From NCBI GenBank assembly GCA_025055795.1, contig JANWVV010000002.1:123091-187090 (forward strand): 64,000 bases of DNA. Direction: 5' to 3'. This stretch comes from Gemmataceae bacterium. Lineage in GTDB: Bacteria > Planctomycetota > Planctomycetia > Gemmatales > Gemmataceae. Every line of letters starts with the position of its first letter. Position 1 is the first letter of the stretch. Made by a program: the position numbers and the translations under genes. Positions 1 to 8,463 of this stretch are shown piece after piece. The notes under the pieces are model-generated. The model searched no databases. It saw nothing but the letters and a program-made list of their open reading frames with translations, and was not told the DNA's origin.

Positions 1-2
1 TT

Positions 3-1028
3 TGCCACTTCTCGGCTCGTTTGCTCTTGCCACGGCCCAAGATGGCCGGCCAGACCGCTACGGCTTCTACCGATGAGAGCAAACTCCGCGAAGTGCCCAT
101 CACGATAGCCTTTGAAGCCCGGCCAGGACGCTCGCTGGTAAGTGTGCAGAAATGGCGCGAGTGGGGATTCGACGTACCGCCCCCAGGTCAAAAGGTCACG
201 CTGCCCGAGCTGGTGATTCCGGCCATTCAGTTGCTACCCAAACCACAACGCGGTCACGACGTCTGGATCCGACTGACTCAAATTGCGCTGGACGTCGTGG
301 ATTTACCGGCGGGCAATAGTACCATTTTGGGCAGCGACCTTCTGCTATCCATCAGCGACTTGACCCGCCGGGCGGAGCACCGTTGGCAACCCCACTTCCA
401 TCTGGACGAGCTCTATCTGGACCTGACAGTACCCATCGCCCAGGTGCGGTATTCCGGCACGAGCGAATTGGTACTGCGACAGCCACCCGCTCCGACGAAA
501 CAGGCCGGGGCTTTGCTCCCGGTAGCCGTTTCCACAGCGCCCAAGGGACCACCATTGTTGAGCTATCTGTCCCTCAATGGGGTGGATCGCTATCCGCTTG
601 CTGATGGTCGGCTCACCCCCGTTCGCGGAGTGGTGGCTTCCCTGTTGAACTGCCCTGGCGGGATCGCGTTGAGCATGGGAACCGCTCGGGCCTGTGGCAT
701 CGAACCGACAGAGCACAAAGTTCCCGGCCTAGGAGTCAATTTCAAAACAACTATTGCCAAGGCCCGTCTCAAAGAACTCCGCTTGGAACTATTCGTGGGT
801 CCCAATTACACCGTCCCGCGGGACCTGCTCCTGAAAGACGTCGACGTCTGGATCGATCTGCAGGATTCGGACCATCTCGTCTGGCTTGGGCCAGAGTTCT
901 GGCGTAACTACTTAACCGATCCCATCTATGTCTGCAGTCCCAATGGCACCTGGAAGTTGTATGGTCACGTCGATCCACAATGGCTGGCTGATCCACAATC
1001 CCGGTCAACTCATTTGCGAAAACAATAA
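3..1028 (+). CDS. Hypothetical protein, 5' end beyond the window
   Basis: The frame is open from the left edge to a TAA at 1026-1028, giving 341 visible residues, so the true start probably lies outside the window; internal candidates are TTG 21 and ATG 42. I do not recognise the family. The visible protein has no membrane segment and alternates short hydrophobic strands with polar turns (for example GSDLLLSISDLTRRA and DVDVWIDLQDSDHLVWLG), which suggests a beta-rich exported or periplasmic protein. A different frame at the extreme left encodes a signal-peptide-like stretch (FALATAQDG) that stops at 74-76, so a frameshift near the N-terminus is possible. The downstream neighbour is a decayed gene on the opposite strand. 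Confidence 0.6.
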   Translation, partial: CHFSARLLLPRPKMAGQTATASTDESKLREVPITIAFEARPGRSLVSVQKWREWGFDVPPPGQKVTLPELVIPAIQLLPKPQRGHDVWIRLTQIALDVVDLPAGNSTILGSDLLLSISDLTRRAEHRWQPHFHLDELYLDLTVPIAQVRYSGTSELVLRQPPAPTKQAGALLPVAVSTAPKGPPLLSYLSLNGVDRYPLADGRLTPVRGVVASLLNCPGGIALSMGTARACGIEPTEHKVPGLGVNFKTTIAKARLKELRLELFVGPNYTVPRDLLLKDVDVWIDLQDSDHLVWLGPEFWRNYLTDPIYVCSPNGTWKLYGHVDPQWLADPQSRSTHLRKQ

Positions 1029-1152
1029 CGGGCCAGAGATAGGCTACAACGGAGCATGATATCTCCACGCGTTGTGGGGATGACGCATCCGATGGAACGC
1101 TAGACCTGCACTGATCCGGCTGAGGTGATACAACTCTAGCGCTGATTGGGAG

Positions 1153-1722
1153 TTATGACCAGTGCACTTGGGCCAGGTACATGTTGTTTTTGCCTTCGTG
1201 GGTGCTGTAGTAGCTGATCCAGAGTTGCTCTTTGTGCCAGACCAGGTCCGGGTAGCTAGTGTCGCCGCCCGAAGGTAAGGTGACTGTCGATGAAATTTTT
1301 CCCTTGTCTATATCCAATTGCGCCAGTACCATTTTAGGTTTTCCCAAGACCGTGAGCCGACCGCACGCCCACCAACGATCATCCGACAGTCGAATCAGGT
1401 GAGGGCCTCCTAGATGCACACCAAGGTCCTTCCAAGTCGATACCCGGCATGAAGTTTCACATATCCCAAGTAAAGCGGTATTGGCTGAACCATCCCGACG
1501 CTGCAGGCAGTACACCGGATCAGGCCATCAACCCCGCACATGATCAGCACCTTCCCGGAAGACACCTAACCATCGGTCCTGCCAGCGAGGCAGGGCTGTA
1601 AAGGCGTTATGAGGAACCTTATCCCAAATTTTGCGAACGACCACTTGCGGTAGACGTTCCTTCTGACCACTGCCTATGGACGCTAGCCAGCATCCTGGGG
1701 CGATCCCAGTCGCTAATATCAA
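1153..1722 (-). pseudogene. Sialidase-like (BNR-type) gene remnant with internal deletion
   Basis: Reading the minus strand from 1722, a short N-terminal block (VRKIWDKVPHNAFTALPRW, then RWLGVFREGADHV) runs into a TGA at 1528-1530. The same frame then continues with VYCLQRRDG, KDLGVHLGGPHLIRL, SGGDTSYPDLVWH and SYYSTHEGK, and stops at 1153. From memory of planctomycete exo-alpha-sialidase-like proteins of roughly 350 residues, the first block is the extreme N-terminus and the second the C-terminal propeller blade, normally separated by about 200 residues. The simplest reading is a large in-frame internal deletion with a stop at the junction, leaving a non-functional remnant. Two separate small genes are possible but unlikely, because both pieces belong to one fold and share one frame. 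Confidence 0.65.
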
Positions 1723-2140
1723 AAAATGTCGACGCGAGTGGGTACCTTTGCTTATTTTTCGCTCTCCGCGTCAAAATTATGATTATATTAGTGAGTTTTG
1801 CAACTTTTCCTGTAGTCCACCGTCTACTTTCAGAGACCAAAGTCCACTCCTACATACTGAAATTTCAGGTGTACGGACCTATCGGTCATAGTAAGTCCCA
1901 TCTCAGGTAAGAACGCAGATACGCTCTAAAAAGAGCGCCGAGCGTTTGTGAGGTTGTGTTTGCCGTAAGTTGTTCCGTAGTTTCGTTAATGGTGGGCAAT
2001 CTACTATTTTCAAGGTGCCCCTAAAATAATCGTCTCACTCCAGAATTTATTTTTCCTGCGGTCGAGCAGCCACTTACAAAAAGACGAGGGGTGCGATTGG
2101 GAAAACATCCGGGTGTATTGCAGAGTGTGCAAAGAGGCAA
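1723..2140. other. Intergenic region with a small hairpin
   Basis: About 420 bases without a supported gene. The only clear structure is a perfect 6-bp hairpin with an AAAA loop at 1922-1937 (CGCTCT / AGAGCG). No T-tract follows on either strand, so it is not a convincing terminator. The start region of the downstream peptidase lies at the right end. Confidence 0.4.
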
Positions 2141-3397
2141 ATGGGGGGTGGTATGCCAACACGCAAGCAGGTCAAGATCGCAGTAGACCACACAGCGGCC
2201 TTAGAGCGGTTGTTGCACCTGCTTCGGGTGCCTGGCGTGACGGGCCAGGAGGAGCCAATTGGGCTCGCTCTTGCCGAGATGTTACGGACAGTTGGGGTGC
2301 CGGCGGAGGCCATTCATTTCGATGATGCCCATCAACGCATTCCGGAACCTACACCCATTGGGAACTTGATTGTTCACCTTCCGGCACGCTCGCCGCGAAA
2401 TGCCACGTCCCGGAATCGGGAGAAAGCGTCACCGTTACTGTTTGCCACGCATATGGATACGGTTCCTTTGTGTGCCGGGGCCGAACCGAAGGTGGAAGGC
2501 CGACGGGTCATCAATCTGCAGGAGGGCAAAACGGCGCTGGGAGGGGATAATCGCACCGGCTGTGCCGTTCTGGTCACCTTGGCCGCCGAATTAATTCGTC
2601 AGGAGCTGCCTCATCCGCCCCTGACACTCCTGTTCACCGTGCGTGAGGAGAGCGGCCTGTACGGTGCCCGCTATGTCAACCCCGCCGATTTGGGAAACCC
2701 TGCGTTTGGCTTCAACGTTGACGGCCGTTGTGCAGCGGAACTTACGATTGGTGCAATTGGGGCCGATCGCTGGACGGTCGACATCTATGGTCGAGCCTCG
2801 CATGCGGGAGTGGCACCGGAAAAGGGGATTTCGGCTGCTATGATCCTGGCTCTAGCTATGCAAGACATTTTCCGCACCGGCTGGTGGGGCAAAATTAGCA
2901 AAAACGGACGGGAAGGAACTTGTAACATCGGTTATATCGGCGATGCTCACGGACGCAGTGCCGGTAACGCCACTAATGTCATCATGGATTACGTCCACGT
3001 CAAAGGGGAAAGCCGTAGCCACGACGCCCAGTTTGTTCGGGAGATCACCGCGGCATGCCAGGCGGCTTTTCAACGAGCGGCTCGCAAAGTCAAGGATTGC
3101 GAAGATCGTACCGGCAGAGTGGTCTTCCAGTCCCGTCTGGATTATTTACCCTTCCGCCTGCCCGACGATGCCCCAGTGGTACAACGGGCCGTCCGAGCGG
3201 CACATGCGATTGGCCTAACGCCCACCCTACGGGTCACTAACGGCGGCCTCGACGCCAATTGGCTGGTCAAACACGGCATCCCCACCGTTACCTTTGGTGC
3301 CGGTCAGAACGAAATCCATACTGTGCAAGAATTTATCGATCTGGATGAATTTGATCATGCCTGCCGCTTGGCTCTTGCTTTAGCCGTCTTATCGTAG
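2141..3397 (+). CDS. M20-family metallopeptidase, tripeptide aminopeptidase (PepT)-like
   Basis: A 418-residue cytosolic zinc peptidase, expected to release N-terminal residues from short peptides. The M20 metal and catalytic motifs appear in order: THMDTVP (HxD), GGDNRTG (bridging Asp), VREESG (catalytic and ligand Glu pair), NVDGR (Asp ligand) and NEIHTVQEF (final His). The internal stretch from about residue 215 (DRWTVDIYGRASHAGVAPEKG) is the dimerisation/lid domain. The length matches PepT-type enzymes. Two starts compete: ATG 2141 with a close GAGG, and ATG 2153 four codons later after a G-rich run; the choice hardly changes the protein. It appears monocistronic. Substrate specificity cannot be read, and a related carboxypeptidase or deacylase remains possible. 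Confidence 0.85.
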   Translation: MGGGMPTRKQVKIAVDHTAALERLLHLLRVPGVTGQEEPIGLALAEMLRTVGVPAEAIHFDDAHQRIPEPTPIGNLIVHLPARSPRNATSRNREKASPLLFATHMDTVPLCAGAEPKVEGRRVINLQEGKTALGGDNRTGCAVLVTLAAELIRQELPHPPLTLLFTVREESGLYGARYVNPADLGNPAFGFNVDGRCAAELTIGAIGADRWTVDIYGRASHAGVAPEKGISAAMILALAMQDIFRTGWWGKISKNGREGTCNIGYIGDAHGRSAGNATNVIMDYVHVKGESRSHDAQFVREITAACQAAFQRAARKVKDCEDRTGRVVFQSRLDYLPFRLPDDAPVVQRAVRAAHAIGLTPTLRVTNGGLDANWLVKHGIPTVTFGAGQNEIHTVQEFIDLDEFDHACRLALALAVLS

Positions 3398-3663
3398 GCA
3401 CCTGCGCTTAATGAAAAAGTGCAAATTTTCCCCTAATACCCTACGCCCTTAAGGTTGCGAATTCCACCTGCTAAGCCAATGTCGGTAATCAGAAACAAGA
3501 TCAATCTTGGCAGGTGATTACGAATTTCCGGATCTAGGGCCGGATGCAAATCGATTGGAAGGGTGGACCGCAAGATATTTGACTTTTTGATTACTTGTGT
3601 ATATATGTATATGTAAGAGACATTCATTTTAAGACATATGGCGAGGATACTTACTTTTGTGTA

Positions 3664-4212
3664 TTATCTGTTGTGGCAGGTTCCGGAAATGGGGGCCAGA
3701 ATTTCCAACATTTCAACCGCTAGCCGGTTGCCGCTGTGTATGACCCCGATTCGCCCATAGGTGATCGTGCCCGGTTCGACGCCGAACCAATCGGCCATGG
3801 GCTGGCTGAGAGTGACTCGCAGATAGCTAACCGGCTCGATTCGACGTAACATATTGTGGTGTATAAGAATGCGTCCCAGAGGTATTTGTCCTGCTAAAAT
3901 TTCCTGACGCACCGGTTCGGGACAAACCTCCAAATCAATACGCACCAGCCCAAATTGAACCGGTCGACTGTGGGCAGTCAGTAGAATTTTGCGTGCATAT
4001 TCGCTTCCCACTCTTTTGCATTCCAGCACGCGTACTTGAACTGGAACACCGTAATATTGTTCGACCGCGACGGTCATGTGATGGGTATGAACGAGCAACT
4101 GGTGGTAAGGAGGAGGAACAGCCGAAGCCGGGATTTCTTGCACATCAGGACGGTCCGGCGAGTGGGGAAAAAGTTGGTATAACTGATCCACTGTGGGGGC
4201 CGCAGTCAACAT
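3664..4212 (-). CDS. Chorismate-lyase-like (UbiC/DUF98 fold) protein
   Basis: A 182-residue soluble protein. The central part carries the pattern I associate with chorismate pyruvate-lyases: an Arg-containing strand (VQVRVLECKRVG), a middle strand RPVQFGLVRIDLEV, the turn IPLGRIL, and a late strand ending in Glu (RLAVEMLEIL). Such enzymes convert chorismate to 4-hydroxybenzoate and pyruvate. In this context the product could feed the arylamine part of tetrahydromethanopterin or another aromatic cofactor, but that is inference from position: the H4MPT genes begin 2.6 kb downstream. The same fold is used by the ligand-binding UTRA domain of GntR regulators, but no DNA-binding domain is present. 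The first about 45 residues are unlike the family core and may be a linker. Confidence 0.5.
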   Translation of the reverse strand: MLTAAPTVDQLYQLFPHSPDRPDVQEIPASAVPPPYHQLLVHTHHMTVAVEQYYGVPVQVRVLECKRVGSEYARKILLTAHSRPVQFGLVRIDLEVCPEPVRQEILAGQIPLGRILIHHNMLRRIEPVSYLRVTLSQPMADWFGVEPGTITYGRIGVIHSGNRLAVEMLEILAPISGTCHNR

Positions 4213-4580
4213 CCTTCAGGCATCCAATGAGTGACAAGGGTGTGTGTCGGGATGGCACATGGCTAGTACAAGCCGGTGGGGGGCTATCGCTGAGATTATA
4301 CACCATTGTGAGCCATGACTTTACGCATGGAACGCTTATGGGAAGTTCTCAGAAGAATGGCGATGTTCTTTTAGGGGTAAGGGACTAGTTACCGACATTG
4401 GTCCTACTAAGCCTTGTGCTCGTAGGCGGAGAAACGTTAGATTCGCAAAATCATCAGTAATGACATCGTGATTACGATGATTGGTGCAATTCTTGCTACC
4501 GAGTGGCGTATGAGTGCTGATTCCCCATGCGACGATTAAGTAACTTTGTCTGAAGTGCCTGCTACCTGATGAGAAGGAAA
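4213..4580. other. Intergenic region upstream of the chorismate-lyase-like gene
   Basis: About 370 bases between two minus-strand genes. I see no gene, strong hairpin or consensus promoter. The overlapping plus-strand frame is mostly antisense to the neighbouring gene. Confidence 0.3.
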
Positions 4581-5543
4581 TTAAGAGCGTTCCAGAGGAG
4601 GGCGGCCGCGACGGGGTGGAGCAGGAGGAGGTACCACGGAATGGGCCAATGCAGCCAACTGACGGAAGCCGTCGCCATAACTGGTGTATACTAACTGGTT
4701 ACGACGTTCGGGGGTCAGGGCTTGGCCGCCAACAACAATGATTATTCCCTGTTTTTGCCATTGTCGAGCTAGGGGGTTGAATTCAGCCAAGAAGTTTTCC
4801 GGGTGCACCAAATGGGTTACCGATAGCCAGACAAGGCGGGGCCGGAATTCTTCCACTGCTGCTTGAAACGCCGAAGGCGGGGTATGGGGGCCTAAGTTGA
4901 TGGCCTGCCAGCCACAATCCAACAAAGTTAGTTGAGCCAGCAGCGTGGGCAGCAAATAATGGTCATGTTCGGGAGCACCGCCGACGGCCCGGGGGCGGTG
5001 GCGATCGACCCCCGAACGGAGCAGTTCGCGTAGTTCGTATAGCACAGCCGCTACTTCTTGCGTGATGCGATGCTCTTGCATCACGTCCAAGGTGCCCGTT
5101 TCCCAGCCATGGCCAACTGCCCGCATCATGGGCACAATGATGCAATCGGCCAAATCGGCCATGGGTATGCCTTGGGTGTAAGCACCACGGATCAGGGCAC
5201 GCAGCAAGGTGTGGTCGTGCTGGAAAGCTGCCTGACGCACCTGCTGAGCCAATTGCTGCAAATCATCGGAAGTGGAGGGGATAGCGACGCCAAGCAAGAT
5301 TTCCAGATTAGGTTGTGGCAGATCACCTCGCCGGACGAGCCGGAGTAACTCTGATAGCGGCAGTTTGCGGTGGCCACCCGCAGTACGCTGTGCCGGGAGA
5401 ATCCCCTGATCCACCCAACGCTTAACGGTAGTGACACTGACTCCTAGCGCCTCTGCAACCTGCTGCGTACTAACGTAAACGTCCGCCAGAAAGGCGTCGT
5501 TGGAACTACCATTTTTGCCAGGTATTTTATCTGGACGATTCAT
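4581..5543 (-). CDS. MerR-type regulator with B12-binding domain (CarH/LitR-like)
   Basis: A 320-residue predicted repressor. Residues about 22-75 form a MerR/excisionase winged helix (VSTQQVAEALGVSVTTVKRW, then the wing TAGGHRKL). Residues about 110-175 are the four-helix cobalamin cap, with W147 and E157-H158 in the W-x9-EH spacing of CarH photoreceptors. Residues about 185-300 are a Rossmann-like B12 domain with PEHDHYLL in place of ExHxxG and LGPHTPP in the following loop. In CarH, adenosylcobalamin drives tetramerisation on DNA and light releases it. Here the residue after W147 is Glu, not the His that is the upper ligand in Thermus CarH, and the Glu and Gly of ExHxxG are replaced, though H195 could be the lower ligand. 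B12 or light sensing is therefore plausible but unproven. The gene is divergent from a sigma factor, as in litR-litS of Streptomyces. Confidence 0.8.
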   Translation of the reverse strand: MNRPDKIPGKNGSSNDAFLADVYVSTQQVAEALGVSVTTVKRWVDQGILPAQRTAGGHRKLPLSELLRLVRRGDLPQPNLEILLGVAIPSTSDDLQQLAQQVRQAAFQHDHTLLRALIRGAYTQGIPMADLADCIIVPMMRAVGHGWETGTLDVMQEHRITQEVAAVLYELRELLRSGVDRHRPRAVGGAPEHDHYLLPTLLAQLTLLDCGWQAINLGPHTPPSAFQAAVEEFRPRLVWLSVTHLVHPENFLAEFNPLARQWQKQGIIIVVGGQALTPERRNQLVYTSYGDGFRQLAALAHSVVPPPAPPRRGRPPLERS

Positions 5544-5823
5544 GCGTTTTTGCTGCCGACACGTTTGGCTCCCGTGCCTGTCCCCTACGGATGCAGCGAT
5601 TAGTTACCTCATCGTTCTTTGATTATAGGCGAGGGCGCCGCCCGCAAGCAACCGCACCTCGTCACGGCTAAGCTGAAAGAAGGAACATTCCATTGACACG
5701 CCTTGAAAAAAATTGTTCGTTTTGTACGTTTTTATTGAAAGGCTTAGGCAGATGGTCGACTATACTGGTGATGAAGTGGAGAGAAAAACGTCCAAAACGT
5801 TCCAATTTTGTGGGGGTAACGCC
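5544..5823. promoter_or_regulatory. Divergent control region between B12-type regulator and sigma factor
   Basis: This 280-base region must hold the promoters of both divergent genes and is the likely operator of the MerR-type regulator. A perfect TTGACA lies at 5693-5698 on the plus strand, but no good -10 sits 16-18 bases downstream. A TATACT at 5761-5766 lies 20 bases after TTGAAA 5735-5740, longer spacing than usual. The sigma-factor start at 5824 is preceded by a GGGGG ribosome-binding stretch. The operator sequence could not be assigned. Confidence 0.35.
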
Positions 5824-6624
5824 ATGCCTTCTTTACTAACTTCCGCCACTCAGCGGGTGTCGCGACTCCCCGGCCTGCCGGCCTACGTTTTTCACCCGTC
5901 GTTCCGCGACAAGGGGGCGACCCAACGATATGATCCGCGCCCGCTGCTGGCCGATGTTTCCGACACCCAGCAGCCTTACATGGTCGATGAGCAGACACGC
6001 GAATTTGCCCGCCGTATGCACTATGCTGCCTATCGGGCGCATCGTGCCACGACCGTCGCCGGACGTGAGCAATGGCTGACAGCTTACTACCAGTTGCGAG
6101 ACCGTATTGTGCTGGGCAACCGCAAGCTTATCTTCCGCGCTGTCCGCCGGCACGTCATCGCCACAGCCTACACCGACGACTTTGTCAGTGATTGCCACAT
6201 TGTACTCATCCAGGCTGTAGCGGCATTCAACCCTTGGCTGAACATCCGCTTCAGCACCTACGCTTACACCTGTCTGGCGCGGGCCTTGTCCCGGCAAAGC
6301 CAGCGGATGGCCAGTGATTGCCTCACTCAGGCATTGTCGTTCGATTCACTTCCGCACGGGGAACCCAACGTGGCTGCTCAGGGATCCCCAGCTCCGACGG
6401 ATGCGCACCCAGCCGTGCGTCTCGATGAGTATCTGCGACACGACCACCCCTTGTTGACTCAGCGAGAAAAAGCCATCCTCAAGCTGCGCTTTGGCTGGAG
6501 CGATGAGGGAAGCAACCCTACCTTGGAGCAAGTTGGCCGGCAAGTGGGATTGTCCAAAGAGCGGGTCCGACAAGTACAGGCCATCGCCATCAACAAATTA
6601 CGGGCGGCACTTATCGCCCGCTGA
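5824..6624 (+). CDS. Sigma-70-family RNA polymerase sigma factor
   Basis: A 266-residue protein with region 2 at about residues 95-165 (NRKLIFRAVRRHV, then the helix around NIRFSTYAYTCLARAL) and region 4 near the C-terminus (LTQREKAILKLRFG followed by the helix-turn-helix LEQVGRQVGLSKERVRQVQ). It is longer than most ECF factors and lacks region 1.1. The spacer between regions 2 and 4 is a Ser/Pro/Ala linker with no clear region 3, so it resembles a small alternative sigma factor. The start at 5824 is chosen because GTGGGGG lies 7-12 bases upstream and MPSLL begins the conserved-looking part; an upstream in-frame ATG at 5713 has no ribosome-binding site. It is divergent from the B12-type regulator, which may control it. 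Confidence 0.85.
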   Translation: MPSLLTSATQRVSRLPGLPAYVFHPSFRDKGATQRYDPRPLLADVSDTQQPYMVDEQTREFARRMHYAAYRAHRATTVAGREQWLTAYYQLRDRIVLGNRKLIFRAVRRHVIATAYTDDFVSDCHIVLIQAVAAFNPWLNIRFSTYAYTCLARALSRQSQRMASDCLTQALSFDSLPHGEPNVAAQGSPAPTDAHPAVRLDEYLRHDHPLLTQREKAILKLRFGWSDEGSNPTLEQVGRQVGLSKERVRQVQAIAINKLRAALIAR

Positions 6625-6802
6625 GCGTGTATGTGATTGGAGCCGCGACGGCCTCATGCTCCTATGGCGACCCTCTTAAACGAGTTCGGCACATCGCCGC
6701 TGGAGCACGCCAGAGAACAAATTGAATTAAAACTCGACGGATCCGAAGCCATGCGGTAGCCGCAGTATGGAGGGCACAGCTGACGGGATAGACCGGCAAA
6801 AC

Positions 6803-7309
6803 TCACTGGGACGATGCATCCAACCGCCACTCGACCGTAGCACTTTGGCCGGGGGCCTCCTCCACTTCGATCCGGAGCACCTCAGGGATGAAGTTCTCAC
6901 GCTGTTGCAAAGCGTTCAGAAGGCGGCCGGCCAGATAGCGGGCCAACAGCTCAGCTGTAGTATTCTCGATGGGGAGCAATACACAGTCGTCGCGGGGAAA
7001 CACCCACAGACGTTGCTCGTAACGGACGTGCACGGCTGACCCGCATTCTTCTACTTGAATCACCGGATTGCGAGTCGGCAATAACATGTGATGATCCAAC
7101 TCGTCAGTGATTTCACGCATCAACTGCTTTAAGGCAATAAAGTCTACAACGTAAAAATCCTCCTGCAGAGGTCCTTCTACTTCCACAGCAGCACGGTAGT
7201 TGTGGCCGTGCAAACGCTCGCACTGATGACCACGGTAACTGATGAAATGACCGCAGCAGAAAACCAGGTGATCTTTGGTGACACGGACTTTGAATCGTTC
7301 GTGCGGCAT
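6803..7309 (-). CDS. 6-pyruvoyl-tetrahydropterin synthase / QueD-family (COG0720) enzyme
   Basis: A 168-residue tunnelling-fold enzyme acting on 7,8-dihydroneopterin triphosphate or a related pterin. Zinc ligands are H21 (CCGHF) and H34, H36 in the motif C30-E31-R-L-H34-G-H36; a DHH pair follows in DELDHHMLL. The motif reads CExxHGH, which has both the Cys of QueD/PTPS and the Glu of the PTPS-III class that replaces dihydroneopterin aldolase; from memory this combination marks dual-function members. Lying downstream of mch and the orf5/orf17/orfY homologues, it probably supplies the pterin of tetrahydromethanopterin, with or without a queuosine role. It may be the last gene of the minus-strand run. 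ATG 7309 is preferred over a TTG at 7321; neither has a strong ribosome-binding site. Confidence 0.85.
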   Translation of the reverse strand: MPHERFKVRVTKDHLVFCCGHFISYRGHQCERLHGHNYRAAVEVEGPLQEDFYVVDFIALKQLMREITDELDHHMLLPTRNPVIQVEECGSAVHVRYEQRLWVFPRDDCVLLPIENTTAELLARYLAGRLLNALQQRENFIPEVLRIEVEEAPGQSATVEWRLDASSQ

Positions 7310-7384
7310 AAGGAGTTTCAACCGTCCATTAAGACAGCTTGGCGAGTAAGCTAATGATGTCAGTCGGAACGCCCTTAGGTCACT

Positions 7385-8317
7385 TTATAGGGACGGACCA
7401 CTCAGCCAATCGGGCTGTTCCCAACTGAAGGGGTCGGTCGGGCGCAACAGACGTGTGCGTAAGGCAATGAACAAACAGGCCGTAATCAGATCAGCAGTGG
7501 TACCTGGATTGAGCCGGTGATTGCCACTCCGTAACGTTGCGTCCAACTGTTGGGCTGCTTCTCGACCAGCGGAGGTAGTTAACCCACCCCGCTGGAGAAC
7601 CTCCTGCGCCAGCCGTTGGACGTGGGTGGCTGCCTCAGCACCATTTTTGCGAGCAATAAGCGAGTCGGGAAAGGTGGCCAGCCAATGCAGTTGGCAGTCG
7701 ATAATAGCTGCTTCGATGCGGCCCCATTGCCGCCATTTTTCCGCGAGTAAAGGTAAGCCAAAGTACACCACATCTGCGTATCCAGTGGCATATTGTCGTG
7801 CAATTTGATCGCGCTCGGCGGCCAAGGCCATGATCTCTTTTACGGGGCGTGTGGGTTCAGTGCGCACGTCTTCGCTCGGGCTTTCTCCCAAACCACCCGG
7901 TTGGGCTAGGCGGATAGCTGCATAAATCGCTTGGCTGTCGGCTATGTCACTTGCCGCGAGCGTTGTGCCTAATTGGGTAACCCAATTGCCCGTGTAATCC
8001 AGCCCCACAAGTGGAGCCAGAAGCAAAATGATGCCCAGATTGGTATTAGTCCGTACCACTTGGCGTGTCGCCATCACAGCCTGGTAAACACGCTGACCCA
8101 AGGGGGTAGCCGATTGGCACAACGGACCAGCGCAAGCGGCGGCACTGAGGAGAAAGTCCACTAGCGCAGTGTCGCTGAAGTCCCGGTAGCGATGAACGTT
8201 GCCCACCTTGCGGGCCAGTACTTCCCAGATACATGCGATCTGTACTTCCAGTGCCGCAACCGACTGTGGGCAAGACCACTGTGAGATGGAAAGCGGCAGT
8301 ATGCTTCCATTAGTCAC
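7385..8317 (-). CDS. Triphosphoribosyl-dephospho-CoA synthase-like protein (orf5 of the H4MPT cluster)
   Basis: A 310-residue soluble protein of the CitG/COG1767 family. Recognisable motifs are KVGNVHRYRDFSDT near residue 38, the NTNLGIILLLAPL helix in the middle and LNPGTTADLI near the C-terminus. CitG proper makes the prosthetic-group precursor of citrate lyase, but no citrate lyase gene is nearby. Homologues called orf5 sit in the H4MPT gene clusters of methylotrophs and planctomycetes and are thought to act in H4MPT biosynthesis, probably in a phosphoribosyl-type step. The neighbours here (orf17, mch, orfY) make that reading much the better one. The start is GTG 8315-8317; no strong Shine-Dalgarno is visible. 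It lies 75 bases upstream of the PTPS-like gene. Confidence 0.85.
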   Translation of the reverse strand: MTNGSILPLSISQWSCPQSVAALEVQIACIWEVLARKVGNVHRYRDFSDTALVDFLLSAAACAGPLCQSATPLGQRVYQAVMATRQVVRTNTNLGIILLLAPLVGLDYTGNWVTQLGTTLAASDIADSQAIYAAIRLAQPGGLGESPSEDVRTEPTRPVKEIMALAAERDQIARQYATGYADVVYFGLPLLAEKWRQWGRIEAAIIDCQLHWLATFPDSLIARKNGAEAATHVQRLAQEVLQRGGLTTSAGREAAQQLDATLRSGNHRLNPGTTADLITACLFIALRTRLLRPTDPFSWEQPDWLSGPSL

Positions 8318-8463
8318 GGCCAGAACTTTGCCTCGTTATTAAAGTTATTGCAATTGAGTTGTAGGCCGCGAACAAATACCTGGCATTCCCTAAATTATTT
8401 CACAGGTTATTAGTCCAATTAATACGGCTGGTGTGTCTTGACCCGAAGGATTGGTAGCAGTAG

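Noticed and set aside
4281..4300. GCTGAGA resembling part of a TPP riboswitch
   Set aside because: The other conserved parts (ACCCTT, GAACCTGAT, AGGTAATG) are absent.
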